From Paenibacillus_G filicis (GTDB lineage: Bacteria > Bacillota > Bacilli > Paenibacillales > NBRC-103111): a DNA stretch of 64,000 nt. Where the stretch lies: assembly GCF_038070315.1 (NCBI RefSeq), contig NZ_JBBPCC010000023.1, positions 80,820 through 144,819 on the forward strand. Direction: 5' to 3'. The notes beneath the pieces were generated by a model, which ran no database searches, was not told the DNA's origin, and worked only from the letters and a program-made list of their open reading frames with translations. A program made the position numbers and the translations under genes. This document shows positions 6,696 through 15,693 of this stretch, piece after piece; position 1 is the stretch's first letter, and each line of letters starts with the position of its first letter.

Positions 6696-9203
6696 ATGCT
6701 AGGACTCGTTAAGAAGCTTTTTGGCGATCAGAATGAGCGTGAACTGAAGCGGATGTGGAAGGCCGTTGAGTATATCAATTCTTTGGAACCGGGCATTGAG
6801 GTGCTGTCGGATGAAGAGTTGAAAGGGAAGACGGCGGAATTCCGCGGACGGGTGGAGAACGGCGAGGATCTCGACGATCTGCTGCCGGAGGCATTCGCCG
6901 TCGTACGGGAAGCCTCCAAGCGTGTGCTGGGCAAGCGGCATTACGATGTACAGCTCATCGGGGGAATGACGCTCCATGAAGGCCGGATCGCAGAGATGCG
7001 GACAGGGGAAGGTAAAACGCTCGTCGGTACGCTTCCGGTATACCTGAACGCACTGACAGGCAAGGGCGTGCATGTAGTTACCGTCAATGATTATCTGGCA
7101 TCACGCGACAGCGGCGAGATGGGAAGAATTTACGAGTTCTTGGGAATGACCGTCGGGGTCAATCTTCCGAACCTGTCTCATCCGGACAAGCAGGCGGCTT
7201 ATGCCTGCGATATTACGTACGGCACGAACAACGAGTTCGGGTTCGACTATCTGCGTGATAACATGGTTGTATATAAGGAACAAATGGTACAGAAGCCGCT
7301 TTATTTTGCGGTTATTGACGAAGTGGACTCCATCCTGGTCGATGAGGCACGGACGCCGCTTATTATCTCCGGACAAGCTGCCAAGTCTACGGACATGTAT
7401 TATATGGCCGATCACTTTGTGAGCAAGCTGAAGGAAGAAGAAGATTACACGATCGACGTGAAGCTTCGCAGCGTAGCCTTGTCGGAAGAAGGGGTAGCGA
7501 AGGCGGAGAAAGCATTTGGCGTGGAGAACTTGTTTGACCATGAGAATGTAACGTTGAACCACCATATCCAGCAAGCGCTGAAGGCTCATGTCATCATGCG
7601 TCTGGATGTGGACTATGTCGTGCAGGAAGGTGAGATCGTCATCGTCGACGAATTCACCGGACGTCTGATGGTCGGCCGCCGCTACAGCGAAGGACTCCAC
7701 CAGGCTATTGAGGCGAAGGAAAAGCTGCAGGTTCAGAATGAGTCGATGACGCTTGCGACTATTACCCTGCAGAACTACTTCCGGATGTACCGCAAGCTGT
7801 CCGGGATGACCGGTACGGCCAAGACGGAAGAGGAAGAGCTGAAGAAGATCTACGGGCTGGAAGTTATCGTCGTTCCGACGAACCGTCCGATGGTCCGTAA
7901 GGATATTCCAGACGTGGTATACAAGTCGGTCGGAAGCAAGTTCCGTGCCGTTGTTAATGAGATCGTAGAACGTCACGCCAAGAACCAGCCGGTGTTGGTC
8001 GGTACGGTGTCCATCGAGAACTCGGAGCGCTTGTCCGAGATGCTGAAGAAGAAGGGCGTCACGCACAAGGTTCTTAACGCCAAGTACCATGCGGAAGAGG
8101 CCGAGATCGTCTCGCGCGCAGGCCAAGCCGGTGCGGTTACGATCGCAACCAACATGGCAGGCCGTGGTACGGATATTATGCTCGGCGACGGAGTCGCGGA
8201 AAGCGGCGGGCTGCATATTATAGGTACGGAGCGGCATGAAAGCCGCCGGATCGATAATCAGCTGCGCGGTCGTGCTGGCCGTCAGGGTGACCCGGGTTCG
8301 TCCCAATTCTATTTGTCCCTAGAGGACGAATTGATGCGCCGGTTCGGCGCTGAGAATATCATGGGCATGATGGACCGCCTCGGCTTCGAGGAGGATCAGC
8401 CGATCGAGAGCAAGCTGATTTCCCGAGCGATTGAATCCGCTCAGAAGCGTGTAGAAGGCAATAACTTCGACGTACGTAAAGTCGTCCTTCAATATGATGA
8501 CGTGATGAACCAGCAGCGTGAGATTATTTACAAGCAGCGCCGCGAGGTCATCGAGTCCGATAACATCCGCGACATCGTGCTGGGTATGATCTTGCCGGTG
8601 GTAGACCGTATTGTCGAAGCTCATTGTTCGGCTGACTTGGTGCCGGAGGAGTGGGATCTGCAGGCGATTATCGATTACGCTAATGGTACATTCCTGCACG
8701 AAGGCCAGTTGACGGCAGATGAGCTATGGGGCAAGGAGAAGGAAGAGGTTACCCTGCTGATCAAGGATTTGCTCACCCGTCTGTACGAAGAGCGTGAGCT
8801 GCAGATCGGGGAGGAGTTCTTCCGCGAGTTCGAGAAGGTTGTCGTTCTGCGTGCGGTAGACAGCAAGTGGATGGACCATATCGATGCGATGGACCAATTG
8901 CGTCAAGGGATCCATCTTCGCGCCTATGGCGGTACCGATCCGCTGCGTGAATACCAATTCGAAGGCTATGAGATGTTCCAGGAGATGATTCAGAGCATTC
9001 AGGAGGAAGTTTCCACGTATGTCATGAAGGCGCATGTGGAGACGAATCTAGTGCGTGAAGCCGTCGTCGATGAGCATGAGATGGCCACGAACGCGGAGCC
9101 TGCCGTGAAGAAGCCTGCCGTGAACAAGCAGGATATTATCGGTCGTAACGATCTATGTCCTTGCGGCAGCGGCAAGAAATACAAGCAATGCCACGGCGCA
9201 TAA
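6696..9203 (+). CDS. secA: Preprotein translocase ATPase SecA
   Basis: SecA is the motor that drives unfolded secretory proteins through SecYEG at the membrane. The 835-residue length is normal for Firmicutes. Visible motifs: Walker A MRTGEGKT (~100-107), DEAD-like DEVDSILVDEART (~206-219), motif VI region GTERHESRRIDNQLRGRAGRQGD (in two helicase lobes), and a C-terminal zinc finger CPCGSGKKYKQCHG (~821-834), used for SecB/lipid contact. ATG start with AAGGAAGGGG 9 bp upstream. A GC-rich terminator separates it from prfB. Confidence 0.98.
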   Translation: MLGLVKKLFGDQNERELKRMWKAVEYINSLEPGIEVLSDEELKGKTAEFRGRVENGEDLDDLLPEAFAVVREASKRVLGKRHYDVQLIGGMTLHEGRIAEMRTGEGKTLVGTLPVYLNALTGKGVHVVTVNDYLASRDSGEMGRIYEFLGMTVGVNLPNLSHPDKQAAYACDITYGTNNEFGFDYLRDNMVVYKEQMVQKPLYFAVIDEVDSILVDEARTPLIISGQAAKSTDMYYMADHFVSKLKEEEDYTIDVKLRSVALSEEGVAKAEKAFGVENLFDHENVTLNHHIQQALKAHVIMRLDVDYVVQEGEIVIVDEFTGRLMVGRRYSEGLHQAIEAKEKLQVQNESMTLATITLQNYFRMYRKLSGMTGTAKTEEEELKKIYGLEVIVVPTNRPMVRKDIPDVVYKSVGSKFRAVVNEIVERHAKNQPVLVGTVSIENSERLSEMLKKKGVTHKVLNAKYHAEEAEIVSRAGQAGAVTIATNMAGRGTDIMLGDGVAESGGLHIIGTERHESRRIDNQLRGRAGRQGDPGSSQFYLSLEDELMRRFGAENIMGMMDRLGFEEDQPIESKLISRAIESAQKRVEGNNFDVRKVVLQYDDVMNQQREIIYKQRREVIESDNIRDIVLGMILPVVDRIVEAHCSADLVPEEWDLQAIIDYANGTFLHEGQLTADELWGKEKEEVTLLIKDLLTRLYEERELQIGEEFFREFEKVVVLRAVDSKWMDHIDAMDQLRQGIHLRAYGGTDPLREYQFEGYEMFQEMIQSIQEEVSTYVMKAHVETNLVREAVVDEHEMATNAEPAVKKPAVNKQDIIGRNDLCPCGSGKKYKQCHGA

Positions 9204-9242
9204 GGGCCGGAGCCTTATTTTAGAAGAAACGGATAGCAAGAG

Positions 9243-9274
9243 GGGGATCGGGGCGCTGCTCCGGTCTCCTTTTT
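9243..9274 (+). terminator. Intrinsic terminator after secA
   Basis: A 12-bp stem (GGGGATCGGGGC against GCTCCGGTCTCC, with G-U pairs), a 3-nt loop, then five T. Confidence 0.8.
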
Positions 9275-9330
9275 CCACGAATAGACAGGGGATTCCCTAC
9301 AGAAACTACTCCACTAAAGAGGTGCTAGGT

Positions 9331-10450
9331 ATGTTGGAAGCAGATGTAAAGCGAGACTTGCAAGAAACGGCAAAGCGTTTGGCCGAGTTTAGGGGGTCTC
9401 TTTGACTTAGATCTCAAGCTTGAGCAGATCGCGGATTTTGAAGAGAAGATGTCGGCACCTGATTTCTGGGATGACAATGAGAAGGCGCAGAAGCTGATTG
9501 CGGATATGAATGCAGTGAAGGGCGGCGTTGACCAGTTTCAGAAGCTTGTAGCGGAGTTTGAGGATCTGGAAGTGCTGGTTGAGCTGATGGCTGAGGAGCA
9601 GGATGACGGTATGGCTGCTGATATTGAATCCGGCCTCGCTGTACTGATCCGGAAGCTGGAAGCGTTCGAGCTGCAATTGCTGTTGAATCAGCCGTATGAC
9701 CGTCTGGACGCGATACTGGAGCTTCATCCCGGAGCTGGAGGCACGGAGTCACAGGACTGGGCTGAGATGCTGCTTCGCATGTACCGCCGCTGGGCTGAGA
9801 AGCGGGATTTCAAGGTAGAGGTGCTGGATTATCTGCCTGGGGACGAAGCGGGAGTGAAAAGTGTGACGCTCTCGATCAAGGGTCACAACGCTTATGGCTA
9901 TTTGAAGGCGGAAAAGGGAGTTCATCGCTTGGTGCGGATCTCGCCCTTCGACGCTTCGGGACGTCGCCATACTTCCTTCGTCTCCTGCGACGTGATGCCG
10001 GAAATTGATGACGATGTCGAGATCGAGATTCGTACGGAGGACTTGAAGATTGATACGTACCGGTCGTCTGGAGCGGGTGGACAGCATATCAATACGACGG
10101 ATTCGGCCGTGCGGATTACGCACTTGCCAAGCGGCGTTGTCGTCAGCTGTCAAACACAGCGCTCGCAGATCAAAAACCGCGAACAGGCGATGAAGATGCT
10201 GCGTTCCAAGTTGTATGAGAGGAAGATTGAGGAGCAGCAGAAGCATCTGGCCGAGATCCGCGGCGAAGTGTCCGATATTGCCTGGGGCAGCCAGATTCGT
10301 TCGTATGTATTCCATCCGTACAGCATGGTGAAGGATCATCGGACGCTGGAGGAGACGGGCAATGTAGGAGCGGTCATGGACGGCGATCTCGATCCGTTTA
10401 TCGATGCATACCTGCGTCAGCAGATTAACAAGCCATCCAAGGAAGAATAG
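9331..10450 (+). CDS. prfB: Peptide chain release factor 2, with programmed +1 frameshift
   Basis: RF2 releases finished proteins at UGA and UAA. Translation starts at ATG 9331 (AAAGAGGTG upstream), runs 24 codons to an in-frame UGA at 9403-9405 within AGG GGG TCT CTT TGA C, then must shift +1 to continue at GAC 9404. The internal AGGGGG acts as the frameshift-stimulating Shine-Dalgarno element. This is the classic autoregulatory site: low RF2 lets the ribosome pause on UGA and slip. The joined product is 372 residues. It carries the peptide anticodon SPF (in VRISPFDASG) and the catalytic GGQ at 249-251. A reading of the downstream frame alone misses the first ~39 residues. Confidence 0.96.
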
Positions 10451-10585
10451 ACCATACTATAGAAGTTGGATACCTGGCCAGTACCTACACGAACGGCAAA
10501 TTACGCTCCATCGGCATCCTGTCCCCTCCGGGTAAGGTGGCGGGATGTGATAGGCTGCCGTGTAGGTTTTTGGCTTGGAGACGGG

Positions 10586-11860
10586 GTGAACGCCTTGGAA
10601 AGTCGGAGTGAACGGAACAAGGGAAAGAAGCAGAAGCGTGAGCGTGAACGCGATCCGGCGTCTGCAGCGGAGTGGGGGAAAGGCAGGGCATCTTCTCGCT
10701 CCTCATATGAAGAGGGACGGAGAGAGCGGCCGGTACAGCAGCCAGAACGGCTGTCGGACGAGCGGGATGAGAGCAGACACACGGTGGAGCGATCGGATCG
10801 GCAGGAGGAAGCCTCATCTGCGCAGCTGAGCAGGACAAGTCTTACCAGGCAGGAGAGCAACCGCCTAGCAGCCGGGGATGATTACGGGCAGGAGGATGCT
10901 TTGGCTCCGAAGAGTGGCCGTTCCAGGTCACGGAATGGCCGCCACCCTGGAGATTCGCCGCAGGAGGATTCGGCCAGAACGAAGCGCAACCGCCGGCGTG
11001 CCAAGGGCGGCCTCGACAGTACCTGGCATCGCGTGATGGAATATATCCTGCTGGTGATCGGCTCGCTGCTGATTGCGCTTAGTTTTAATTTGTTTTTTTA
11101 TCCGAATCAGCTGGCCTCTGGCGGAATTTCAGGGATTAGCATCATTATAGACACCTTGTTCGGATTCGAGCCTGCCCTTACCCAATGGGCGCTCAATATC
11201 CCGCTGTTTTTCGCCGGGACCTTCCTGATTGGCAGACACTTCGGAGTCAAGACGGCTGTCGGCTCTGTATTATTGCCCCTGCTCGTCTTGTTGACCCGGG
11301 ACATGCCCAGCTTAACTACGAATATATTGCTGGCAAGTATATATGGCGGCATTCTGCTGGGAATCGGGATCGGACTTGTTTACCGGGGGCGGGGTTCGAC
11401 AGGCGGGTTTTCGGTAGCGGCACAAATTTTGCACAAATATACCGGCATCGGCTTCGGTCTATGTGTGGCCCTGCTCGATGGCATGGTAATTCTGACTGCA
11501 GGGATCTTTATCTCTCCGGAGAAGGCGATGTATGCGCTAATCGGACTGTTCGTGACGAGTAAAACGATTAATGTCGTTCAGATCGGTCTTAGCTACTCCA
11601 AGGTAGCTTTCATCATCTCCGACTCGGTAGAGGAGATTCGTGAGGCTATCCTATTCGAGCTGGACCGGGGCTTGACCAAGCTACAGGCAACCGGCGGGTA
11701 CACAGGGGAAGACCGTACGGTCCTGATGGTGGTGGTCGGACAGACCGAGGTGACACGTCTTAAGGAGATCGTCCGTTCGGTTGATCCGGGGGCATTTGTT
11801 ATCTTAAGCGATACGAATGAGGTGCTCGGAGAAGGCTTCAAGCTGTCCGGGCCTTCCTGA
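10586..11860 (+). CDS. YitT-family membrane protein with long charged N-terminal extension
   Basis: From about residue 145 this is a normal YitT protein: five to six membrane helices (EYILLVIGSLLIALSFNLFF, ASGGISGISIIIDTL, ...) and a cytoplasmic DUF2179 domain at the C-terminus (EEIREAILFELDRGLTKLQATGGYTG...). The family's transport substrate is not known. The unusual part is the first ~140 residues: low complexity, rich in Arg, Glu, Ser, Gly and Gln, ending in KRNRRRAKGG just before the first helix, so presumably disordered and cytoplasmic. The GTG at 10586 is chosen for the GGAG 6 bp upstream; the frame stays open further up without a ribosome site. Followed by a gap, then the arginine operon. 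Confidence 0.8.
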   Translation: MNALESRSERNKGKKQKRERERDPASAAEWGKGRASSRSSYEEGRRERPVQQPERLSDERDESRHTVERSDRQEEASSAQLSRTSLTRQESNRLAAGDDYGQEDALAPKSGRSRSRNGRHPGDSPQEDSARTKRNRRRAKGGLDSTWHRVMEYILLVIGSLLIALSFNLFFYPNQLASGGISGISIIIDTLFGFEPALTQWALNIPLFFAGTFLIGRHFGVKTAVGSVLLPLLVLLTRDMPSLTTNILLASIYGGILLGIGIGLVYRGRGSTGGFSVAAQILHKYTGIGFGLCVALLDGMVILTAGIFISPEKAMYALIGLFVTSKTINVVQIGLSYSKVAFIISDSVEEIREAILFELDRGLTKLQATGGYTGEDRTVLMVVVGQTEVTRLKEIVRSVDPGAFVILSDTNEVLGEGFKLSGPS

Positions 11861-11873
11861 AAAAAGGCATAGT

Positions 11874-11958
11874 CATGAACGTCCTCAGGATAGTCTTGCT
11901 TGATAACGGCCCCTGAGTTACGATGGACAAGGCAAGCCTAGGTGAGAGCGGGTTCATG
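11874..11958 (+). other. Nested stem structure upstream of the arg promoter
   Basis: An outer CATGAAC/GTTCATG pair (11874-11880 with 11952-11958) encloses CCTCAGG/CCTGAG (11884-11889 with 11912-11917). The loop of the inner stem contains CTTGC, which can pair with GCAAG downstream (a possible pseudoknot). It precedes the arg promoter, so it may be the 3' end of the YitT transcript. No known RNA class recognised. Confidence 0.3.
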
Positions 11959-11980
11959 TAAAGTTCGGGGAAATTATTGA

Positions 11981-12011
11981 TTGAATTATTATACCTAGGA
12001 ATGTATAATAA
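11981..12011 (+). promoter_or_regulatory. Arginine operon promoter with inverted-repeat operator
   Basis: TTGAAT, 17-bp spacer, TATAAT (12004-12009). A perfect inverted repeat, TTATTATAC - 8 nt - GTATAATAA (11986-12011), covers the spacer and the -10 hexamer. AT-rich dyads of this size overlapping the promoter are where ArgR/AhrC binds in Bacillus and E. coli (ARG boxes, ~18 bp with TGAATAAAAATTCA-like cores). The match to the ARG box itself is only general, so the identity of the regulator is inference. Confidence 0.65.
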
Positions 12012-12041
12012 TACATAGTTTTCATGTGGGGGGACGGAGCC

Positions 12042-13091
12042 ATGTCTATGAAATTAAGAGCTGCCATCGTAGGATCGACCGGATACGGCGGCGTGGAGCT
12101 GATTCGGCTGCTGCTGACGCATCCGAACGTAGAAATCACCTCGGTGATTTCGTCGTCTACGGCTGGTGTACCTATAGCGGATGGATATCCGCATTTGAAT
12201 CAAATTTTGACCGAAAACCTGGACGGCATCGACATTGAGCAAATTGCGGCGAAAGCCGATGTTGTGTTTCTGGCAACCCCGCATGGCGTCAGTATCGACT
12301 TGTCGCCCAAGCTGCTGGATGCCGGTCTGAAGGTTATCGACCTGTCCGGTGATTTCCGGCTGAAGGACACGGCGGCGTATGAGCAATGGTATAAGCACAA
12401 GCCGGCTGATCCTGCTTATCTGGAGAAGGCGGTATACGGGCTGTGCGAATTGTTCGGCGATGAAGTGCCGGGCGCTCAATTTATCTCCAATCCGGGCTGC
12501 TACCCGACAGCTTCCATTCTGGGTCTCGCACCGCTTGCGGCCAAGCGATGGATCGATCTCAAATCGATTATTATCGACGCCAAATCCGGTGTATCCGGCG
12601 CAGGACGAGGTCTCAGCCAGACGGTGCACTATGCGGAGATCAATGAGAACCTCCTGGCCTACAAGGTAAACCGTCATCAGCACACACCTGAGATTGAGCA
12701 GGCGATCAGCCGTCTGGCGGATGAAGAAGTGACCGTTACGTTCACGACACACCTGGTGCCGATGACACGCGGCATCATGTCTACTATATATGTAAACTTG
12801 AATCAAACACGCAGCGAGCAGGAGATTCATGACCTGTTCAGCAGCTATTATGAAGGAAGAGCGTTCGTTCGCGTTCGTAAGTTGGGCAAATACCCAGGGA
12901 CGAAAGAAGTGACCGGCTCGAACTATTGCGATATCGGGTTGTCGCTGGACGCTCGCACGGGACGTCTGACGATTGTATCTGTGATCGACAACATGGTTAA
13001 GGGTGCGGCCGGGCAGGCTGTACAGAATTTGAATATCATGATGGGCTGGGATGAGTCGACAGGACTTGCGTTCACCCCGGTTTATCCATAA
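12042..13091 (+). CDS. argC: N-acetyl-gamma-glutamyl-phosphate reductase
   Basis: Third step of arginine synthesis: NADPH-dependent reduction of N-acetylglutamyl phosphate to the semialdehyde. 349 residues. The N-terminal Rossmann motif is AAIVGSTGYGG; the catalytic cysteine is C153 in SNPGCYPTA; the substrate-binding HQHTPEIEQ and the C-terminal DNMVKGAAGQAVQN motif are present. Start at ATG 12042 behind GGGGGGACGGAG; an ATG two codons later is also possible. First gene of the arg cluster, 24 bp before argJ. Confidence 0.97.
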   Translation: MSMKLRAAIVGSTGYGGVELIRLLLTHPNVEITSVISSSTAGVPIADGYPHLNQILTENLDGIDIEQIAAKADVVFLATPHGVSIDLSPKLLDAGLKVIDLSGDFRLKDTAAYEQWYKHKPADPAYLEKAVYGLCELFGDEVPGAQFISNPGCYPTASILGLAPLAAKRWIDLKSIIIDAKSGVSGAGRGLSQTVHYAEINENLLAYKVNRHQHTPEIEQAISRLADEEVTVTFTTHLVPMTRGIMSTIYVNLNQTRSEQEIHDLFSSYYEGRAFVRVRKLGKYPGTKEVTGSNYCDIGLSLDARTGRLTIVSVIDNMVKGAAGQAVQNLNIMMGWDESTGLAFTPVYP

Positions 13092-13115
13092 GGCGAGGAC
13101 GGGGGAACAATCAAC

Positions 13116-14342
13116 ATGTCGAATCAACAATCGTTTACGGTGGTAGCGGGCGGTTCGGTGACAACACCGAAGGGCTTTCGGGCAGGCGGCTTGCACTGCG
13201 GCTTGAAAAAAACGGAGCGCCACGATCTGGGCGCGATCTATTGCGAGGTGCCGGCGAATGCAGCTGGCGTCTACACGCTCAATCAATTTCAAGCTGCTCC
13301 GCTGCGCGTGACGCAGGAGAGCATCGCGCAAGGCGGCAAGCTGCAGGCGATGCTGGTCAACAGCGGCAATGCGAATGCCTGCACGGGCCAGCAAGGAGAA
13401 GACGATGCGCGCGCGATGCGGGCTGCAGGAGCCAAGGCCTTTGGCGTTGCCGAGCATCTGGTCGGCGTAACGTCCACGGGCGTGATCGGCGAGCTGCTGC
13501 CGATGGGCAAAGTGCTCGGGGGTATCGAGAGGCTGCATGCCCAAGTCAAGGTGGACGGTGGCGATGATTTCTGCCAGGCGATCCTGACGACGGACCTGGT
13601 GAAAAAAGAAATCTGCGTACGCGTCACCGTAGGCGGTCAAACCGTGCATATCGCCGGCGCAGCCAAGGGCTCAGGCATGATTCATCCGAACATGGCGACG
13701 ATGCTCGGGTTCATGACGACGGACGCCAACATCGAGAGCGTTCATCTCCAGAAGCTGCTGAACGACATCACCGATTCGACCTTCAACATGATTACCGTTG
13801 ACGGCGACACCAGCACGAACGACATGGTCGTCGTGATGGCCAGCGGCCTGGCCGAAAATGATGCCCTCACGCCGGATCACCCGGACTGGGCAGCTTTCGC
13901 CGCCGGCTTCAACTATGTCGGCGAAGTGCTCGCCAAAGCCATCGCCCGCGACGGCGAAGGCGCGACCAAGCTGATCGAAGTAACCGTGGCGCATGCCGAC
14001 TCACGCGATGCCGCACGCGCCATCGCGAAGACGGTCATCGGCTCGAGCCTGGTGAAATCCGCCTGCTTTGGCGCCGACGCCAACTGGGGTCGTATCATCG
14101 CCGCCGTCGGCCGTGCCGGACACCCGGTACAGACCGAAACCGTAGACATCAGCCTCGGCGACATCCCGGTATTGGTCCAATCCCGTCCTGTCCGCTTCGA
14201 CGAAGAGCGCGCCGCCGAATACCTGAAGGGCGAACTCGTCCAAATCTTCGTTGATCTGCACATGGGCGACGCCACCGCAACCGCCTGGGGCTGCGACCTG
14301 ACGTACGACTACGTCCGCATCAACGCCGCTTACCGTACGTAA
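13116..14342 (+). CDS. argJ: Bifunctional ornithine acetyltransferase / N-acetylglutamate synthase
   Basis: ArgJ moves the acetyl group from N-acetylornithine to glutamate, recycling it in the cyclic arginine pathway. 408 residues. The precursor cleaves itself at an Ala-Thr bond; the new N-terminal threonine is the nucleophile. That site is visible as PNMATMLGF with T195, preceded by KGSGMIHP. The C-terminus ends in DYVRINAAYRT, close to the usual family end. Because argJ is present, no separate argE is needed; whether it is mono- or bifunctional cannot be told from sequence. Codon use is notably GC-rich toward the 3' end. Confidence 0.96.
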   Translation: MSNQQSFTVVAGGSVTTPKGFRAGGLHCGLKKTERHDLGAIYCEVPANAAGVYTLNQFQAAPLRVTQESIAQGGKLQAMLVNSGNANACTGQQGEDDARAMRAAGAKAFGVAEHLVGVTSTGVIGELLPMGKVLGGIERLHAQVKVDGGDDFCQAILTTDLVKKEICVRVTVGGQTVHIAGAAKGSGMIHPNMATMLGFMTTDANIESVHLQKLLNDITDSTFNMITVDGDTSTNDMVVVMASGLAENDALTPDHPDWAAFAAGFNYVGEVLAKAIARDGEGATKLIEVTVAHADSRDAARAIAKTVIGSSLVKSACFGADANWGRIIAAVGRAGHPVQTETVDISLGDIPVLVQSRPVRFDEERAAEYLKGELVQIFVDLHMGDATATAWGCDLTYDYVRINAAYRT

Positions 14343-14369
14343 TGAAGGGGTTTTGTTGAGCCCTCACCC

Positions 14370-14409
14370 AGCTTGTCACGGGCAACGCAGGAGCCCAACG
14401 ACAAGCCCC
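14370..14409 (+). repeat. Intergenic hairpin repeat, copy 1
   Basis: AGCTTGTC ... GACAAGC outer stem with GGGC/GCCC inside, followed by CCC. A second, very similar copy begins 108 bp downstream (14478). Both lie in the 514-bp gap between argJ and argB. Confidence 0.6.
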
Positions 14410-14477
14410 ATCTGCACGAAGTAAGGGAAAGCGAGAAACCCTTGGCTGGCATCGCGGCCCTATAACAAACTAAACTA

Positions 14478-14517
14478 AGCTTGTCGCGGGCGACATAGGA
14501 GCCCCATGACAAGCCCC
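14478..14517 (+). repeat. Intergenic hairpin repeat, copy 2
   Basis: Same outer stem (AGCTTGTC/GACAAGC) and inner GGGC/GCCC as copy 1, with scattered differences mainly in the loop. The two copies suggest a small REP-like family rather than two independent terminators. Confidence 0.6.
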
Positions 14518-14524
14518 ACATAGC

Positions 14525-14566
14525 CTGCGAGCCGGACAGATAGCCATCGGCCTGTCCGGCTCGCAG
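14525..14566 (+). repeat. Long perfect inverted repeat between argJ and argB
   Basis: A 15-bp perfect stem (CTGCGAGCCGGACAG with its reverse complement) around a 12-nt loop. No T run follows, so it is not an ordinary terminator; it may stabilise or process the arg mRNA. Confidence 0.6.
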
Positions 14567-14813
14567 CGGTGTTCCGCTCTGCTCGAAGAAAAGCTTCATG
14601 ACGCAGTCATGTGGCGGCACCTTCCACGCAGCGGCTCCACCAACGCACCAACGGCGCTCATAAGCCCCAGGCCCACGTAGCGGAAGAACGCCGTCTGCAA
14701 GCGGACGCCCGGTACGGGCGGGAAAAGCGGTCCCACAGCCATAGCGGCTTCAACGACGGCCCCGCAGCAGGCACGCTCCGTTTCGGGGTCTTGGGGCGAA
14801 GCGCCCAAGTCCT

Positions 14814-14845
14814 CCCCCCTTGTGACAAGGGGGGAAAGAGGGGGG
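14814..14845 (+). promoter_or_regulatory. C-run/G-run structure overlapping the argB ribosome site
   Basis: CCCCCCTTG-TGA-CAAGGGGGG forms a 9-bp perfect hairpin. A second run of six G (14840-14845) is the apparent argB Shine-Dalgarno site. The C run can pair with either G run, so the two pairings exclude each other and the second would hide the ribosome site. Regulation is inference. Confidence 0.4.
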
Positions 14846-14856
14846 ATCCGATCCAC

Positions 14857-15639
14857 ATGTTCGTCATGAAATGCGGCGGCAGCACGCTGGCAGCGCTGCC
14901 CGATGCTTTTTTCGAAGATTTGAAGCAATTGCAGGAAGCGGGAGAGATTCCCGTGATCGTCCACGGCGGAGGTCCGGCCATCTCCGACACGCTGAGCAAG
15001 CTGGGGATCGAGACCGAATTCGTGAACGGCCTGCGTAAAACCAACGAAGACGTACTGGATGTTGTCGAGATGGTGCTGGCTGGGAAGATTAACAAGGAGA
15101 TTGTCCGCAAGATCCAATTCTCCGGAGCCAGGGCCGTAGGCTTGGCCGGTGTGGACGGCAACCTCATCCAAGTACAGCCAGTGGCGAACGCCCATGAGGT
15201 CGGATTGGTCGGTGATGTGACGCATGTCAACGCCGAGCTGATCCATGGAGTCGTGGCCTTGGGTTATATCCCGGTCATTGCGCCTGTAGGTATCGGTGCC
15301 GACGGCAGACAGCGGTATAACATCAATGCGGACACAGCGGCAGGAGCGGTAGCTTCGCATCTCGGCGTTGAGCGGATGATCGTCGTCACGGACGTTCCCG
15401 GCATTCTGAAGACGGTGGACGGCGAGAAGCGCGTGCTCCCTTCGGTAACGGTGCAGGAGATTGACGAGATGATCGCCAGCGGGGAAATTTACGGCGGGAT
15501 GATTCCCAAAGTAAAGGCAGCCGTCCAGTGCATCCAAGGCGTGGTAAAGGAAGTCGTGATCGTCAACGGCTCCGAGCCGCAGGTGCTGAGCAAGGCACTT
15601 AAGGAAGGCGGCATCGGCACGCGGATAGTGAAGGCTTAA
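14857..15639 (+). CDS. argB: N-acetylglutamate kinase
   Basis: Second step of arginine synthesis: ATP-dependent phosphorylation of N-acetylglutamate. 260 residues with the amino-acid-kinase motifs MKCGGST at the N-terminus, VHGGGPAISDTL, EFVNGLRKTNEDVLDVVEM (substrate) and the metal/ATP segment NINADTAAGAVA. Start is ATG 14857, where homology begins (MFVMKCGGST); the frame is open ~250 bp further up but that stretch looks like repeats and not protein. It probably is feedback-inhibited by arginine in cyclic-pathway organisms, but the N-terminal helix typical of arginine-sensitive hexamers is absent here. Confidence 0.96.
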   Translation: MFVMKCGGSTLAALPDAFFEDLKQLQEAGEIPVIVHGGGPAISDTLSKLGIETEFVNGLRKTNEDVLDVVEMVLAGKINKEIVRKIQFSGARAVGLAGVDGNLIQVQPVANAHEVGLVGDVTHVNAELIHGVVALGYIPVIAPVGIGADGRQRYNINADTAAGAVASHLGVERMIVVTDVPGILKTVDGEKRVLPSVTVQEIDEMIASGEIYGGMIPKVKAAVQCIQGVVKEVVIVNGSEPQVLSKALKEGGIGTRIVKA

Positions 15640-15693
15640 TTCATCCGCGATAAGCGGTTGATCATACAAAAACTTGATAAAGGAGTGAACGAC

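Noticed and set aside
7101..8306. Long open frame antisense to secA (about 400 codons)
   Set aside because: It mirrors the strongly biased codons of secA, has no ribosome site and no recognisable domain. The same holds for the long antisense frames opposite argC, argG, uvrB, uvrA and the U32 gene.
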